A DNA stretch of 64,000 bases from Sporosarcina sp. P2 (GCF_002743255.1 NZ_PDYY01000005.1:158913-222912); one strand, 5' to 3'. Counted from the stretch's first letter, positions 1-9,323 are shown. Program-made: numbers and translations. Notes: generated by a model from the letters alone, not told the origin.

Positions 1-1044
1 GCAGGTACAATGTTAGCAGCATGTGGCTCTGACGATAAAGGCAAAAACAATGCGGGTGAAAAGCCGGCAACAGGGGACAACGGTGAGAAAAGCGAATTTT
101 CAATTGCTATGGTAACTGATGTTGGAGGAATTGATGATAAATCATTCAACCAATCTGCATGGAAAGGCGTTAAAGAGTTTGGAGAAGAACAAGGATGGGA
201 AAAGGGGACTGGCGGCTACGATTACCTTCAGTCAACTGGCCCAGAAGATTATACAACAAACCTTAACAACTTGGCTCGTCGTGACTTTAACCTAATTTAC
301 GGAGTAGGTTTCTTGATGGAAGATGCAATTGAAGATATTGCAGCGCAACAAAAAGATACTCAGTTCTCAATTATTGATGGTGAAGTAGATGCTCCAAACG
401 TAGCTAGCATCCTCTTTAAAGAACAAGAAGGCGGATACTTAGCTGGTGTCGCAGCTGGATTAATGACAAAATCAAATAAGATTGGTTTCATTGGTGGCAT
501 GGACAATCCTGTAATCGAGCGTTTTGAAGCTGGATTCCTTGAAGGTGTCAAATCAGTTAAGCCTGAAATCAAAGTAGATTCAAAATATGTAGGTGCATTT
601 GATAAAGCAGAACTTGGTAAAGCTGAGGCGGGCCGTATGTATTCTTCAGGCGTAGACATTATTTTCCACGCTGCAGGCGGAACAGGTAACGGTGTATTCT
701 CAGAAGCGAAAGAACGTAAGCAAGCAGATAAAGATGCATACGTTTGGGTAATCGGTGTTGACTCTGACCAGTATGAAGAAGGAAAAGTGGGAGATGCCAA
801 CGTTACACTTACATCTATGTTGAAGCGTGTAGACGTAGCAGTTAAAGACATTGCTGATTTATCGATGGCTGGTAACTTCCCTGGTGGTGAAACAAAAGTC
901 TACGGCCTTTCAGATAATGGTTTAGGTCTTGCTGATTCACGTGGCGCTATTCCACAGGACGTTTTGGATCAAATTGATGAACATGCACAAAAGATTGCAA
1001 ATGGTGAAATTGAAGTACCAGAGTTTGTAGAAAAGAAGAAATAA
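1..1044 (+). CDS. nupN: BMP-family nucleoside-binding lipoprotein, 5' truncated by window edge
   Basis: Substrate-binding lipoprotein of a nucleoside ABC importer, tethered outside the cytoplasmic membrane. The reading frame is open to base 1, and the first visible codons (A-G-T-M-L-A-A-C-G-S) are the end of a lipoprotein signal peptide. The acylated Cys is encoded at 22-24, so the Met at 10 is not the start and the true start lies upstream. The mature part has the BMP/Med layout: a TDVGGIDDKSFNQSAW-like N-terminal motif and a GFIGGMDNPVIERFEAGF segment. The nupO, nupP and nupQ homologues that follow match the B. subtilis yufNOPQ guanosine system, so guanosine or related purine nucleosides are the inferred substrate. 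Confidence 0.9.
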   Translation, partial: AGTMLAACGSDDKGKNNAGEKPATGDNGEKSEFSIAMVTDVGGIDDKSFNQSAWKGVKEFGEEQGWEKGTGGYDYLQSTGPEDYTTNLNNLARRDFNLIYGVGFLMEDAIEDIAAQQKDTQFSIIDGEVDAPNVASILFKEQEGGYLAGVAAGLMTKSNKIGFIGGMDNPVIERFEAGFLEGVKSVKPEIKVDSKYVGAFDKAELGKAEAGRMYSSGVDIIFHAAGGTGNGVFSEAKERKQADKDAYVWVIGVDSDQYEEGKVGDANVTLTSMLKRVDVAVKDIADLSMAGNFPGGETKVYGLSDNGLGLADSRGAIPQDVLDQIDEHAQKIANGEIEVPEFVEKKK

Positions 1045-1059
1045 GGTCATTAAATAACT

Positions 1060-1090
1060 GAAGGCCGGTTTTATATCCGGCCTTCATTTC
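1060..1090 (+). terminator. Hairpin between nupN and nupO
   Basis: Perfect 9-bp stem GAAGGCCGG/CCGGCCTTC (1060-1068 with 1077-1085), 8-nt loop, then only a weak T-rich tail (ATTTCATT). It probably causes partial termination, or stabilises the 3' end of nupN mRNA, so that the binding protein is made in excess over the membrane components. Confidence 0.7.
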
Positions 1091-1096
1091 ATTGAG

Positions 1097-1170
1097 TTAA
1101 TAAAATAAAGGCTCCTTGATATTTGTTCTGGAACTTTTATTTTATTAATTTTTAAGATTAATAAAATAAA
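1097..1170 (+). repeat. Three copies of a 13-nt A/T element, able to form alternative hairpins
   Basis: TTAATAAAATAAA occurs at 1097-1109 and 1158-1170. Its exact reverse complement lies between them at 1136-1148. The middle copy can pair with either flank, giving two mutually exclusive 13-bp A/T stems in the nupN-nupO intergenic RNA. No purine riboswitch core is visible in this spacer. Confidence 0.6.
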
Positions 1171-1304
1171 ATATCGGCAGGCTACTTATAAAAAATGGCA
1201 AAGCTTTCAACTTTTCATATAGGGGCTTTATCACGTATTATTAAAGATAAGAGTTGTGCTACTTAATTCTATTGAATTCAATTATAGGCAAGGAAGTGAT
1301 GGGG

Positions 1305-2873
1305 ATGAATTATGTAATTGAGATGCTAGATGTTTCAAAAAGGTTTGGAAATTTCTATGCAAATGATCATATTACATTACAACTGGAGAAAGGCGAAATT
1401 CACGCATTGCTGGGTGAAAACGGTGCGGGGAAATCTACCTTAATGAATGTGTTGTTTGGTTTGTATCAACCGGATGGTGGAGAAATCCGTGTCCGTGGCG
1501 AAAATGTAGCAATCACTGATCCGAACGTGGCGAACGATCTCGGAATCGGGATGGTGCATCAACACTTTATGTTGGTGGAGAATTTAACTGTAACCGAAAA
1601 CATTATTTTAGGTAGTGAGCCAACTAAATCTGGAGTTATTAACATTAAGGATTCTGCAAAAAAAGTTGCAGAAATTTCTAGGATGTATGGTCTCGATGTG
1701 GATCCTTACGCCAAAATCGAGGATATTTCAGTTGGTATGCAACAACGTGTCGAAATTCTTAAGACACTTTATCGTGGAGCAGATATTCTAATATTTGATG
1801 AACCTACTGCATCACTAACGCCTCAGGAAATTGATGAATTATTGAATATCATGAAAAAGCTCGTAGCAGAAGGAAAATCCATCATCTTGATCACCCATAA
1901 ACTGGCGGAAATCATGAACGTCTCAGACAAAGTTACTGTCATCCGCAAAGGTAAAGGAATTGGTACTGTTATTACATCGGAAACGAATCCCGAAGAGTTG
2001 GCGACGTTGATGGTAGGACGTCAAGTCACATTTAAAACAGAAAAAGGTCCATCCCAACCGACTGAAGAAGTATTGAAGATAGAAAATCTTCAAGTGAATG
2101 ACTATCGTGGTGTTGCTAAATTAAAAGGCCTTAACCTTTCAGTACGACGCGGTGAAATTGTTGGGATTGCTGGCATTGATGGTAACGGTCAATCGGAGTT
2201 AATCGAAGCAATCACGGGCTTAACTAAAGTGAAGAGCGGTAAGATTTTTATCAATGATGAAGATGTCACAAATAAAAAACCGCGAAAAATCACCGAAACC
2301 GGTATTGGACATATTCCGCAAGACCGCCACAAGCATGGACTTATATTAGACTTTTCGGTAGCGTATAATAGCGCGTTGCAATCGTATTATCATGAACCAT
2401 TATCTAAAGGCGGAATCATGAATTATAAAGAGATCAATGAAAGAGCAGGAGAACTGATCAAAGAGTATGATGTCAGAACCCAAGGAGCACACGAATTAGC
2501 GAGGGCGTTATCCGGAGGAAATCAGCAAAAGCTCATCATCGGACGGGAAATAATGAGAAATCCGGATTTACTAATTGCCGCATTACCTACACGTGGTTTG
2601 GATGTGGGAGCAATCGAGTTTATTCATCGCCGTTTGATTGAACAACGTGATAAGGGAAAAGCAGTTTTACTCATTACGTTTGAGTTAGATGAAGTCATGT
2701 ACGTTTCTGATAAAATCGCCGTTATTTATGATGGGACTATTGTAGGTACCGTAATACCTCAAGAGACAACGGAACAAGCCCTAGGATTAATGATGGCAGG
2801 TCATTCAAAAGATGTTGCTGAGAAAAAGGTGCTAGCCGCTGAGAAAGATGGTGATGAACATCATGTCGAATAG
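1305..2873 (+). CDS. nupO: Nucleoside ABC transporter ATPase with two ATP-binding domains
   Basis: Cytoplasmic ATPase of the nucleoside importer; about 522 aa with two fused ABC domains, as in YufO/RbsA-type proteins. Domain 1 has a full Walker A (GENGAGKST), a signature variant SVGMQQR and Walker B ILIFDEP. Domain 2 has LSGGNQQK but a degenerate Walker A (GIDGNGQSE, no Lys) and LIAALPTRG in place of Walker B, which is usual for this subfamily. ATG 1305 is preferred over the upstream TTG 1254 and ATG 1299: AGGAAG at 1291-1296 gives 8-nt spacing, and the N-terminus MNYVIEML matches the family start. The reading frame overlaps the start of nupP. Confidence 0.92.
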   Translation: MNYVIEMLDVSKRFGNFYANDHITLQLEKGEIHALLGENGAGKSTLMNVLFGLYQPDGGEIRVRGENVAITDPNVANDLGIGMVHQHFMLVENLTVTENIILGSEPTKSGVINIKDSAKKVAEISRMYGLDVDPYAKIEDISVGMQQRVEILKTLYRGADILIFDEPTASLTPQEIDELLNIMKKLVAEGKSIILITHKLAEIMNVSDKVTVIRKGKGIGTVITSETNPEELATLMVGRQVTFKTEKGPSQPTEEVLKIENLQVNDYRGVAKLKGLNLSVRRGEIVGIAGIDGNGQSELIEAITGLTKVKSGKIFINDEDVTNKKPRKITETGIGHIPQDRHKHGLILDFSVAYNSALQSYYHEPLSKGGIMNYKEINERAGELIKEYDVRTQGAHELARALSGGNQQKLIIGREIMRNPDLLIAALPTRGLDVGAIEFIHRRLIEQRDKGKAVLLITFELDEVMYVSDKIAVIYDGTIVGTVIPQETTEQALGLMMAGHSKDVAEKKVLAAEKDGDEHHVE

Positions 2874-3909
2874 AATGATCAATATACTTGTCCCAATAAT
2901 TTCGATCCTTCTAGGACTCTTAGTAGGCGCTGTCGTGATGTTGATCAGTGACTATAATCCAATCACAGGCTATATAGCATTATGGAATGGTATTTTTGGT
3001 GATTCTTATGCAATTGGTGAAACCATTCGTCAAATTAGTCCATACATACTTGCCGGACTTGCAGTGGCATTTGCATTCAGAACTGGACTTTTCAATATTG
3101 GTGTTGAAGGACAATTGATCGTTGGCTGGTTTGCTGCAGCTTATGTAGGGATGGCATTCGATCTACCAAAAATTATTCATTTACCTTTCGCACTGATAGC
3201 AGCAGCTGCCGCTGGAGCGCTGTGGGGGCTTGTGCCGGGTATTTTAAAGGCGACATTGAAAGTGCATGAGGTTATTGTCACCATCATGATGAACTATATT
3301 GCCTTACACGTGGTGAACGCATTAATTAAAACACTCTCCGGTGGTGGATTCAAATTGGAGCGTATCCATCAATCGGCTTCGCTTCGGTCAGAGTTCTTAT
3401 CTAATCTAACGGACTATTCTACATTGCACTACGGAATATTCGTAGCATTGGCTATGGTTGTTGTCATGTGGTTCATTTTAGAGAAAACAAAGACTGGATT
3501 TGAGTTAAAGTCTGTTGGATATAACGATAATGCTGCTCGCTATGCGGGTATGAGCGCAAACAAGAATATTGTTCTTGCAATGGTCATTTCGGGTGCTTTT
3601 GCTGGACTTGGAGGCGCAATGGAGGCGCTTGGTACGTTTGGTAATATGTCCTCCATGGGTGGCTTTACAGGAATCGGTTTTGATGGAATCGCCGTAGCCT
3701 TGCTTGGTGCGAATACGCCACTTGGTGTCATCTTCGGAGCCACATTATTCGGCTCATTGAAATATGGTGCGAATAATATGCCGAACGAAGCAGGAATTCC
3801 AGTAGAAATTGTTTCAATTATTATAGCATTGGTGATTTTCTTTGTTGCCTGTGGATACATCATCCGTGTAGGACTCATACGTTTGCGTAATAAGAAGGAG
3901 GAGAAGTAA
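2863..3909 (+). CDS. nupP: Nucleoside ABC transporter permease (first)
   Basis: Integral membrane permease of about 348 aa with many hydrophobic segments, the BPD_transp_2 (branched-chain/ribose type) family also seen in YufP. The region GLFNIGVEGQLIVGWFAAA is the conserved cytoplasmic/loop motif of this permease class. ATGs lie at 2848, 2854 and 2863. I favour 2863 (MSNRMINILVP) because GGTGAT at 2850-2855 lies at a workable distance and the family N-terminus begins with the first hydrophobic segment. It overlaps the end of nupO by 11 nt, indicating translational coupling. Confidence 0.9.
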   Translation: MSNRMINILVPIISILLGLLVGAVVMLISDYNPITGYIALWNGIFGDSYAIGETIRQISPYILAGLAVAFAFRTGLFNIGVEGQLIVGWFAAAYVGMAFDLPKIIHLPFALIAAAAAGALWGLVPGILKATLKVHEVIVTIMMNYIALHVVNALIKTLSGGGFKLERIHQSASLRSEFLSNLTDYSTLHYGIFVALAMVVVMWFILEKTKTGFELKSVGYNDNAARYAGMSANKNIVLAMVISGAFAGLGGAMEALGTFGNMSSMGGFTGIGFDGIAVALLGANTPLGVIFGATLFGSLKYGANNMPNEAGIPVEIVSIIIALVIFFVACGYIIRVGLIRLRNKKEEK

Positions 3910-3910
3910 C

Positions 3911-4864
3911 ATGTTAGATGTATTATACTTTATCATACCTATAACAATTGCTTCTGCAGCTCCTCTTATTTTCACAGCAATTGGCGGTGTATTCTCTGAA
4001 CGATCCGGAGTGATCAATATCGGATTGGAAGGCCTTATGATTATGGGGGCATTCATTGGTATCTTATTCAACTTGTTTTTTGCGGATACCTTTGGCGCCT
4101 GGACACCTTGGATTGCGTTACTTGTGGCAATGCTCGTTTCAGCTCTATTTGCAACACTTCACGCTGTAGCGTCTATCTCGTTCCGGGCGGATCAAGTAGT
4201 GTCAGGTGTTGCAATTAACATGTTAGGTCTGGCTATCGCATTATTTTCGGTAAAAATGATTTTCGGCAAAGGTCAAACAGATTTTATTCAACAAAAAATC
4301 CCGAGATTCAACGTGCCGTTTTTAGAAGATATTCCAATCATTGGCCCCATGTTCTTTAAGTTAGTTTATGGCTCTTCAATTATGGCGATCGTCGTAGCGT
4401 TTATCGCATGGTTTGTTATTTATAAGACACCATTTGGTTTGCGTCTTCGCTCAGTAGGAGAACATCCGATGGCGGCAGATACAATGGGCATCAAAGTAAC
4501 AAAAATCCGCTATATTGCAGTACTAATTTCTGGCGGCCTAGCTGGAATTGGTGGGGCAGTTTATTCACAGACCATCACGAATGATTTCGGGCATGCAACA
4601 ATTAATGGACAAGGATTTATGGCTTTAGCAGCAATGATCTTTGGGAAATGGCATCCACTGGGAGCTTTAGGTGCTGCGCTATTCTTCGGATTCGCGCAGG
4701 CGCTAGCAATCAGTTCTTCCAGTATTAAGTTACTAGCAGATATCCCATCAGTATACTTCCATATATTCCCTTACGTTTTAACTATCCTAGCTCTTGCTGG
4801 ATTCCTTGGAAAAGCGAAAGCACCAAAAGCACTTGGTAAACCTTACGTTAAAGGAAATAGATAA
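3911..4864 (+). CDS. nupQ: Nucleoside ABC transporter permease (second)
   Basis: Second membrane subunit, 317 aa, partner of NupP in the heterodimeric channel. It carries the motif SERSGVINIGLEGLMIMGAF typical of YufQ-like permeases, and the ISGGLAGIGGAVYS region where the ATPase is expected to dock. It starts one base after the nupP stop behind a strong AAGGAGGAGAAG ribosome binding site. Last gene of the operon; a hairpin follows immediately. Confidence 0.92.
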   Translation: MLDVLYFIIPITIASAAPLIFTAIGGVFSERSGVINIGLEGLMIMGAFIGILFNLFFADTFGAWTPWIALLVAMLVSALFATLHAVASISFRADQVVSGVAINMLGLAIALFSVKMIFGKGQTDFIQQKIPRFNVPFLEDIPIIGPMFFKLVYGSSIMAIVVAFIAWFVIYKTPFGLRLRSVGEHPMAADTMGIKVTKIRYIAVLISGGLAGIGGAVYSQTITNDFGHATINGQGFMALAAMIFGKWHPLGALGAALFFGFAQALAISSSSIKLLADIPSVYFHIFPYVLTILALAGFLGKAKAPKALGKPYVKGNR

Positions 4865-4867
4865 ATG

Positions 4868-4914
4868 TTAGAAAAGCTATCTGGAGATACGAATTCTTCA
4901 GGTAGCTTTTCTAA
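4868..4914 (+). terminator. Hairpin after nupQ
   Basis: A 16-bp stem with one G-T pair: TTAGAAAAGCTATCTG (4868-4883) against CAGGTAGCTTTTCTAA (4899-4914). There is no clean T-tract after it, but the descending arm itself contains CTTTTC. Likely end of the nup operon. Confidence 0.65.
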
Positions 4915-5001
4915 GGTTGTAGCAATATTACTCCGAATTTCTTTCAACTTCCGTTTCAGTCTTAGCTAAACACGATCTTCAGTGCGCGAAAGTTGTATCA
5001 T

Positions 5002-5051
5002 TTTCCAAATGACAGGCTAAAATGTATAGTGAGACTAGGAATACATATAAT
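5002..5051 (+). promoter_or_regulatory. Candidate sigma-A promoter(s) for ymfF-ymfH-ymfI
   Basis: TATAGT at 5025-5030 lies 17 nt after TTTCCA (5002-5007), and a consensus TATAAT lies at 5046-5051 with no good -35. A start in this stretch is needed because the nup operon ends in a hairpin; the exact boxes are weak. Confidence 0.35.
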
Positions 5052-5071
5052 AAGGTAAACGAGGTGTTTGT

Positions 5072-6346
5072 ATGTTCAATAAAACAAAATTACAAAATGG
5101 TGTACATTTGTATATACGTAAAACGGAACAGTTTAAAACAGTTAATGTGACAATTAAGTGGAAAGCACCACTGGATCAAAAGAAAGCCTCTGAACGTGCG
5201 GTGTTGGCGAATGTAATGGAGGATTCAACGAAGCAGTATCCAACAGTAGGTTCCATGCGCAAGGCGCTTGACGAGTTATACGGTACGGTATTATTTACGG
5301 ACGTCTCCAAAAGAAGTTCTCAACACATGGTTTCACTTTATACGGAATGTGTAAATGATGAATTTTTTGCAGGGGAAGATATCTTTAAACAGTTATGGCA
5401 ATTGATTCGTTCTGTAGTGTTTGATCCGAATGTATCGAATAAAGCATTTGATCCTGACGTTACAGAAAGGGAAAAACGTAATGTCCGTGATCGGATTCGT
5501 TCTATTTATGACGACAAAACACGTTTTGCACAGAAACGTATGCTTGAAATCATGAGACCAGATCACCCAGCATCCATTTCGGCTTATGGTACAGAAACTG
5601 CGGTGTCGGAAATTACTAATGAAAGTCTTTATGCTACATACGAAGATATGATGAATAATGATTTGATTGATATTTATGTAGTAGGCGATATAGATGAAAA
5701 TGATATCATTAAGCAAATTAAGCAGTTCCTACCGTTTGCGGCTAGAGATGCAGTGAAACAAAATGAATTACCGGATGTGAAAGTGTCAGATTCCGTGAAT
5801 ACAGTGAGAGAAAAACAAGACATGAAACAAGGTAAACTTCATCTTGGTTTCCATACACCGGTATCTTTCCATCATCCGGATTACCATAAGATGCAAGTAA
5901 CCAATGGGGTTTTCGGAGGCTTTGCCCACAGTAAACTATTCATGAATGTGCGAGAAAAGGAAAGTATGGCATACTATGCGAATAGTGCATTTGCTTCGCA
6001 TTACGGTATCGTCTACGTCACAGCAGGTATTGATGCGGACTTGGAAGAAAAAGCTGTCAAGCTAATTCTTGAGCAACTTACGGCATTACAAAATGGTGAA
6101 AGTACAGAAGTCGAGTTAAGTCAGACAGTCGCACTTCTAGAAAACAGTATCTTGAGTGCAAACGATTCGGCCCGCAGTCAGATTGAAATTTTTGATCAAT
6201 ATAAAGAATTAGACGAGAACTTCTCGGCTGAACGATTAATCGAAAAGTGGGAATCGGTCACATTGGAAGACGTAAAGGAGATGGCAAAGACCATTCAATT
6301 GGAAATTGTGTATTTGCTGTCAGGTAAGGAGGATGTTTCCGAATGA
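5072..6346 (+). CDS. ymfF: M16-family peptidase-like protein YmfF
   Basis: 424-aa protein of the M16 (pitrilysin/processing peptidase) fold. I see no HxxEH zinc motif in its N-terminal half, so this is the probably non-catalytic partner of the next gene, as in other two-subunit M16B enzymes. Starts at ATG 5072 after AACGAGGTG. Its stop overlaps the ymfH start (ATGA, 6343-6346), indicating equimolar coupled synthesis. The substrate of the YmfF/YmfH pair is not evident from sequence. Confidence 0.88.
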   Translation: MFNKTKLQNGVHLYIRKTEQFKTVNVTIKWKAPLDQKKASERAVLANVMEDSTKQYPTVGSMRKALDELYGTVLFTDVSKRSSQHMVSLYTECVNDEFFAGEDIFKQLWQLIRSVVFDPNVSNKAFDPDVTEREKRNVRDRIRSIYDDKTRFAQKRMLEIMRPDHPASISAYGTETAVSEITNESLYATYEDMMNNDLIDIYVVGDIDENDIIKQIKQFLPFAARDAVKQNELPDVKVSDSVNTVREKQDMKQGKLHLGFHTPVSFHHPDYHKMQVTNGVFGGFAHSKLFMNVREKESMAYYANSAFASHYGIVYVTAGIDADLEEKAVKLILEQLTALQNGESTEVELSQTVALLENSILSANDSARSQIEIFDQYKELDENFSAERLIEKWESVTLEDVKEMAKTIQLEIVYLLSGKEDVSE

Positions 6347-7638
6347 AAGAAGTAAATTTTGATCAACTACAAGAGAAGATTTATACTGAAACACTTGATA
6401 ATGGGTTGAAAGTGGTTATATTACCGAAACGTGGATTTTCTAAAACATTTGTAACGTTTACGACGAAATACGGGTCTATTGATCGTACGTTCAAACCACA
6501 TGGCAAAGATGAACTTATTACAGTACCTGATGGGATTGCCCATTTTCTAGAGCACAAAATGTTTGAGAAAGAAGATGGAGATGTTTTTCAGAAGTTTAGT
6601 TTAAATGGTGCTTCTGCCAATGCTTATACAACATTTGGAAGAACGGCTTATCTTTTTTCTGCAACCAATAAACTAAAAGAAAACACCAAAATATTACTCG
6701 ATTTTGTTCAACAACCATATTTCACCAAGCAAACTGTTGATAAAGAGAAAGGCATCATTGCCCAGGAAATTACCATGTATGACGACCAGCCTGACTGGCG
6801 CCTATATTTCGGCACAATTGAAAATCTCTATGAAAACCACCCAGTGAAGATTGACATTGCGGGAACTGTTGAGTCGATTCAGGACATCACAGCGGAACAT
6901 TTATATACATGTTATGAGACGTTCTACCATCCGTCCAACATGTTACTGTTTATCGTCGGAGCAGTAAAGCCGGAGGAAATGATGGAATTTATCAAAGAGG
7001 ATCAAGCAAAGAAATCATTCGATAAACCAGAGGCGATTGAACGCCAATTTCCGACCGAGTCAACAGAGGTTGATGTATCTGAACGTACATTGACGATGGA
7101 CGTTTCAAAACCGAAATTGAATATCGGTATGAAATGTAACAAGGTAGATTTACAGGGGCAAGAGATGCTTGAAGCGGAATTGTCAGCAAACCTCGTATTA
7201 GATAGTCTATTCGGTCGCACGTCTGCATTTTATGAAAAAGCAAATGCGGAAGGCTTAGTTGATGAATCGTTCTCATATGAATTTACCATGGAAGAAGGCT
7301 ACGGTTTTGCGATGGTCGGTTCCGATACAGATGAGCCGGAGCGCTTAGAAAAACTGATTCGTCATACGATTAAAGACGCAAAATCAAATTGGCCTGTGCT
7401 TGAAGAAGATTTGAATAGAATGCGTAGGAAAAAAATTGGTCAATTTATGCGTTCATTGAATTCCATTGAATTTATCGCCAATCAATACACGCGATATGAA
7501 TTTAACGAAATGAATTTATTCGATGTCGTACCGACTTTAGAGAAGTTATCGATGGATAAACTAAAAGAAGCATTTGCAATGTTTTCCGATGACAATAGCT
7601 ATACAATCTTTAAAGTCATGCCACCGAAGACGCAATGA
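6343..7638 (+). CDS. ymfH: Zinc-dependent M16 peptidase YmfH
   Basis: 431-aa catalytic M16 subunit. The zinc motif HFLEH is at residues 67-71, in the context DGIAHFLEHKMFE. A conserved Glu about 70 residues later (IIAQEI, near 142) is the likely third ligand. Coupled to ymfF and to ymfI by 4-nt overlaps at both ends. Expected to act with YmfF as a clam-shell peptidase in the cytoplasm. Confidence 0.9.
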   Translation: MKEVNFDQLQEKIYTETLDNGLKVVILPKRGFSKTFVTFTTKYGSIDRTFKPHGKDELITVPDGIAHFLEHKMFEKEDGDVFQKFSLNGASANAYTTFGRTAYLFSATNKLKENTKILLDFVQQPYFTKQTVDKEKGIIAQEITMYDDQPDWRLYFGTIENLYENHPVKIDIAGTVESIQDITAEHLYTCYETFYHPSNMLLFIVGAVKPEEMMEFIKEDQAKKSFDKPEAIERQFPTESTEVDVSERTLTMDVSKPKLNIGMKCNKVDLQGQEMLEAELSANLVLDSLFGRTSAFYEKANAEGLVDESFSYEFTMEEGYGFAMVGSDTDEPERLEKLIRHTIKDAKSNWPVLEEDLNRMRRKKIGQFMRSLNSIEFIANQYTRYEFNEMNLFDVVPTLEKLSMDKLKEAFAMFSDDNSYTIFKVMPPKTQ

Positions 7639-8369
7639 GTATGACGCGTTTCGCACTCGTTTTAGGGGCTTCCGGAGGAATTGGGGAAGTGATCTGCAAA
7701 CAACTAGCAAAAGCGGGCTGGTCTTTGTATATGCACTATAATGCAAATGAAAACCAGCTCGATCTATTGCGTTATGAGTTAGAAGAGAATTATCCCAACC
7801 AGCAATTCCGTAGTGTGCAAGCTGATTTTAGAGTAGAATTAGCGGCAGAGAAATTGGCGGGTAGCATTCAAAGCGTTCAAGCAATTGTTGTAGCCAACGG
7901 TCAGGCAGTTGTCAAACTGTTATCGGAGACAAGCGAACTGGAAATGTCGGAATTATGGCAAGTCCATGTGCAGAATCCGGCTCGTTTAATCGCACTGTTA
8001 TCTGAAAAACTGCGCAAGCAAGATGTCTCCTATATTGTATTCATCGGATCGATATGGGGTAGTACAGGCGCAGCAGGTGAAGTAATGTATTCTGCAGTTA
8101 AAGGTGCCCAGCATGCCTTTGTCAAAGCATATGCAAAGGAATCCGCCTTTTCTGGCATACGGGTAAATGCAATTGCCCCAGGTTGGATCGACACCCGCAT
8201 GAATCAAGAGTTTTCCGCGGAGGAACGTCAGATGGTGCTTGAACAAATTCCGCTTTTGTCAGTGGGGACACCGCAGGAAATAGCGAATATGGTCGAATTT
8301 ATGTTGAGTGGCAAAGCAGATTATATGACAGGTGAAATAATTCAAATCAATGGTGGTTGGTATATGTAA
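7635..8369 (+). CDS. ymfI: Short-chain dehydrogenase/reductase YmfI
   Basis: 244-aa classical SDR. The Rossmann motif GASGGIG is near residue 12, and the catalytic YxxxK is in MYSAVKGAQ, preceded by the Ser of the FIGSIWG strand. The C-terminal GEIIQINGGWYM is typical of FabG-like SDRs. Overlaps ymfH by 4 nt. A second Met at codon 3 is an alternative start. FabG-like reductase activity is known for the family, but the substrate here is not shown. Confidence 0.88.
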   Translation: MSMTRFALVLGASGGIGEVICKQLAKAGWSLYMHYNANENQLDLLRYELEENYPNQQFRSVQADFRVELAAEKLAGSIQSVQAIVVANGQAVVKLLSETSELEMSELWQVHVQNPARLIALLSEKLRKQDVSYIVFIGSIWGSTGAAGEVMYSAVKGAQHAFVKAYAKESAFSGIRVNAIAPGWIDTRMNQEFSAEERQMVLEQIPLLSVGTPQEIANMVEFMLSGKADYMTGEIIQINGGWYM

Positions 8370-8380
8370 AGCCTTTGGAG

Positions 8381-8412
8381 AAGGACAATGCCTGTTGTCC
8401 TTTTCTTTTTTT
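8381..8412 (+). terminator. Intrinsic terminator after ymfI
   Basis: Stem AAGGACAA/TTGTCCTT (8381-8388 with 8395-8402), 6-nt loop, followed by TTCTTTTTTTCTTTT. A good rho-independent terminator. Confidence 0.8.
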
Positions 8413-8501
8413 CTTTTATTCACTTTGGCTATCCGCTATTATAGAACTAAGTGCATACTTGTGCATTCTGGAAAAAGTATTTTTATGAAGGAGTGTGTTG
8501 A

Positions 8502-9296
8502 ATGGGACAATGGTATGTCGAATATGAGTTGCAAGTCAATCGGCCTGGATTACTAGGAGATATTGCTTCCTTACTTGGTATGTTGCGTGTAGATATTGTG
8601 ACGATTAATGGGGTAGATGGCAGATACCGTGGTATGCTCGTTCACACCGATCATGACCAGCAGATTAAACGTTTTGAGCTGATCGCTTCTACTATGGATG
8701 CGATTGTCATCCATAAGATCAGAGAACCTAAATTGCGTGATGTATTGGCTGTTCGGCATGGACATTATATTCAGCGCGGTACCGATGACCGGAGAACGTA
8801 TCAGTTTATAAGAAGTGAGCTTGGAATCTTAGTGGACTTTTTAGCAGAGATCTTCAAACAAGATGGTCATAAACTAATCGGTGTCCGTGGAATGCCGCGC
8901 GTAGGAAAAACAGAATCCGTAGTAGCGGCGAGTGTTTGTGCCAATAAAAAATGGGTATTTTTATCTTCTACGATGATTAAACAAACAATTAGGACGAGTA
9001 TGATGGGGGATGAATTCTCGGACGATAACATCTTCATACTTGATGGGATCGTGACACGAAAAACTTCCGACGAACGTCATATGCAATTAGTGCGTGAAAT
9101 TATGGGCTTGCCGACAATTAAAGTGGTTGAGCATCCGGATATGTTTGTGAAACAATCCGAATATACAATTGAAGATTTTGATATTATCATAGAGTTGCGG
9201 ACAACAGTAGACCAAGAAATTACTTATGAGATTTTAGAGAAAAATGATCCGCTATCCAACCGTAACCCTATGGGTGGCTTTAATATGTTTAATTGA
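8502..9296 (+). CDS. ymfK: DUF3388 protein YmfK with ACT-like N-terminus and P-loop
   Basis: 264-aa conserved protein of unknown function. The first 70 residues (VEYELQVNRPGLLGDIASLLG...) look like an ACT-type small-molecule-sensing fold. Residues 130-137 form a Walker A-like GMPRVGKT, followed by hydrophobic strands. ATG 8502 follows AAGGAGTG at correct spacing. It sits between ymfI and rodZ as in B. subtilis, but the small gene ymfJ that lies before ymfK in B. subtilis is absent here. The domain reading is mine; no function is assigned. Confidence 0.85.
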   Translation: MGQWYVEYELQVNRPGLLGDIASLLGMLRVDIVTINGVDGRYRGMLVHTDHDQQIKRFELIASTMDAIVIHKIREPKLRDVLAVRHGHYIQRGTDDRRTYQFIRSELGILVDFLAEIFKQDGHKLIGVRGMPRVGKTESVVAASVCANKKWVFLSSTMIKQTIRTSMMGDEFSDDNIFILDGIVTRKTSDERHMQLVREIMGLPTIKVVEHPDMFVKQSEYTIEDFDIIIELRTTVDQEITYEILEKNDPLSNRNPMGGFNMFN

Positions 9297-9323
9297 TTGA
9301 AATGAGTTAGGTGGGTGTTGAAT

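Noticed and set aside
360..851. Open frame of 163 codons on the minus strand inside nupN
   Set aside because: Antisense shadow of a clear BMP-family gene; no ribosome binding site and no protein-like features.
2140..2200. Loss of Walker A Lys in the second NupO domain as possible inactivation
   Set aside because: Degenerate second-domain ATP sites are normal for this double-ABC subfamily.
8350..8556. Possible 68-aa gene, considered as a replacement for ymfJ
   Set aside because: It overlaps the ymfI end, the terminator and the ymfK start in another frame, and does not resemble the DUF3243 protein YmfJ.
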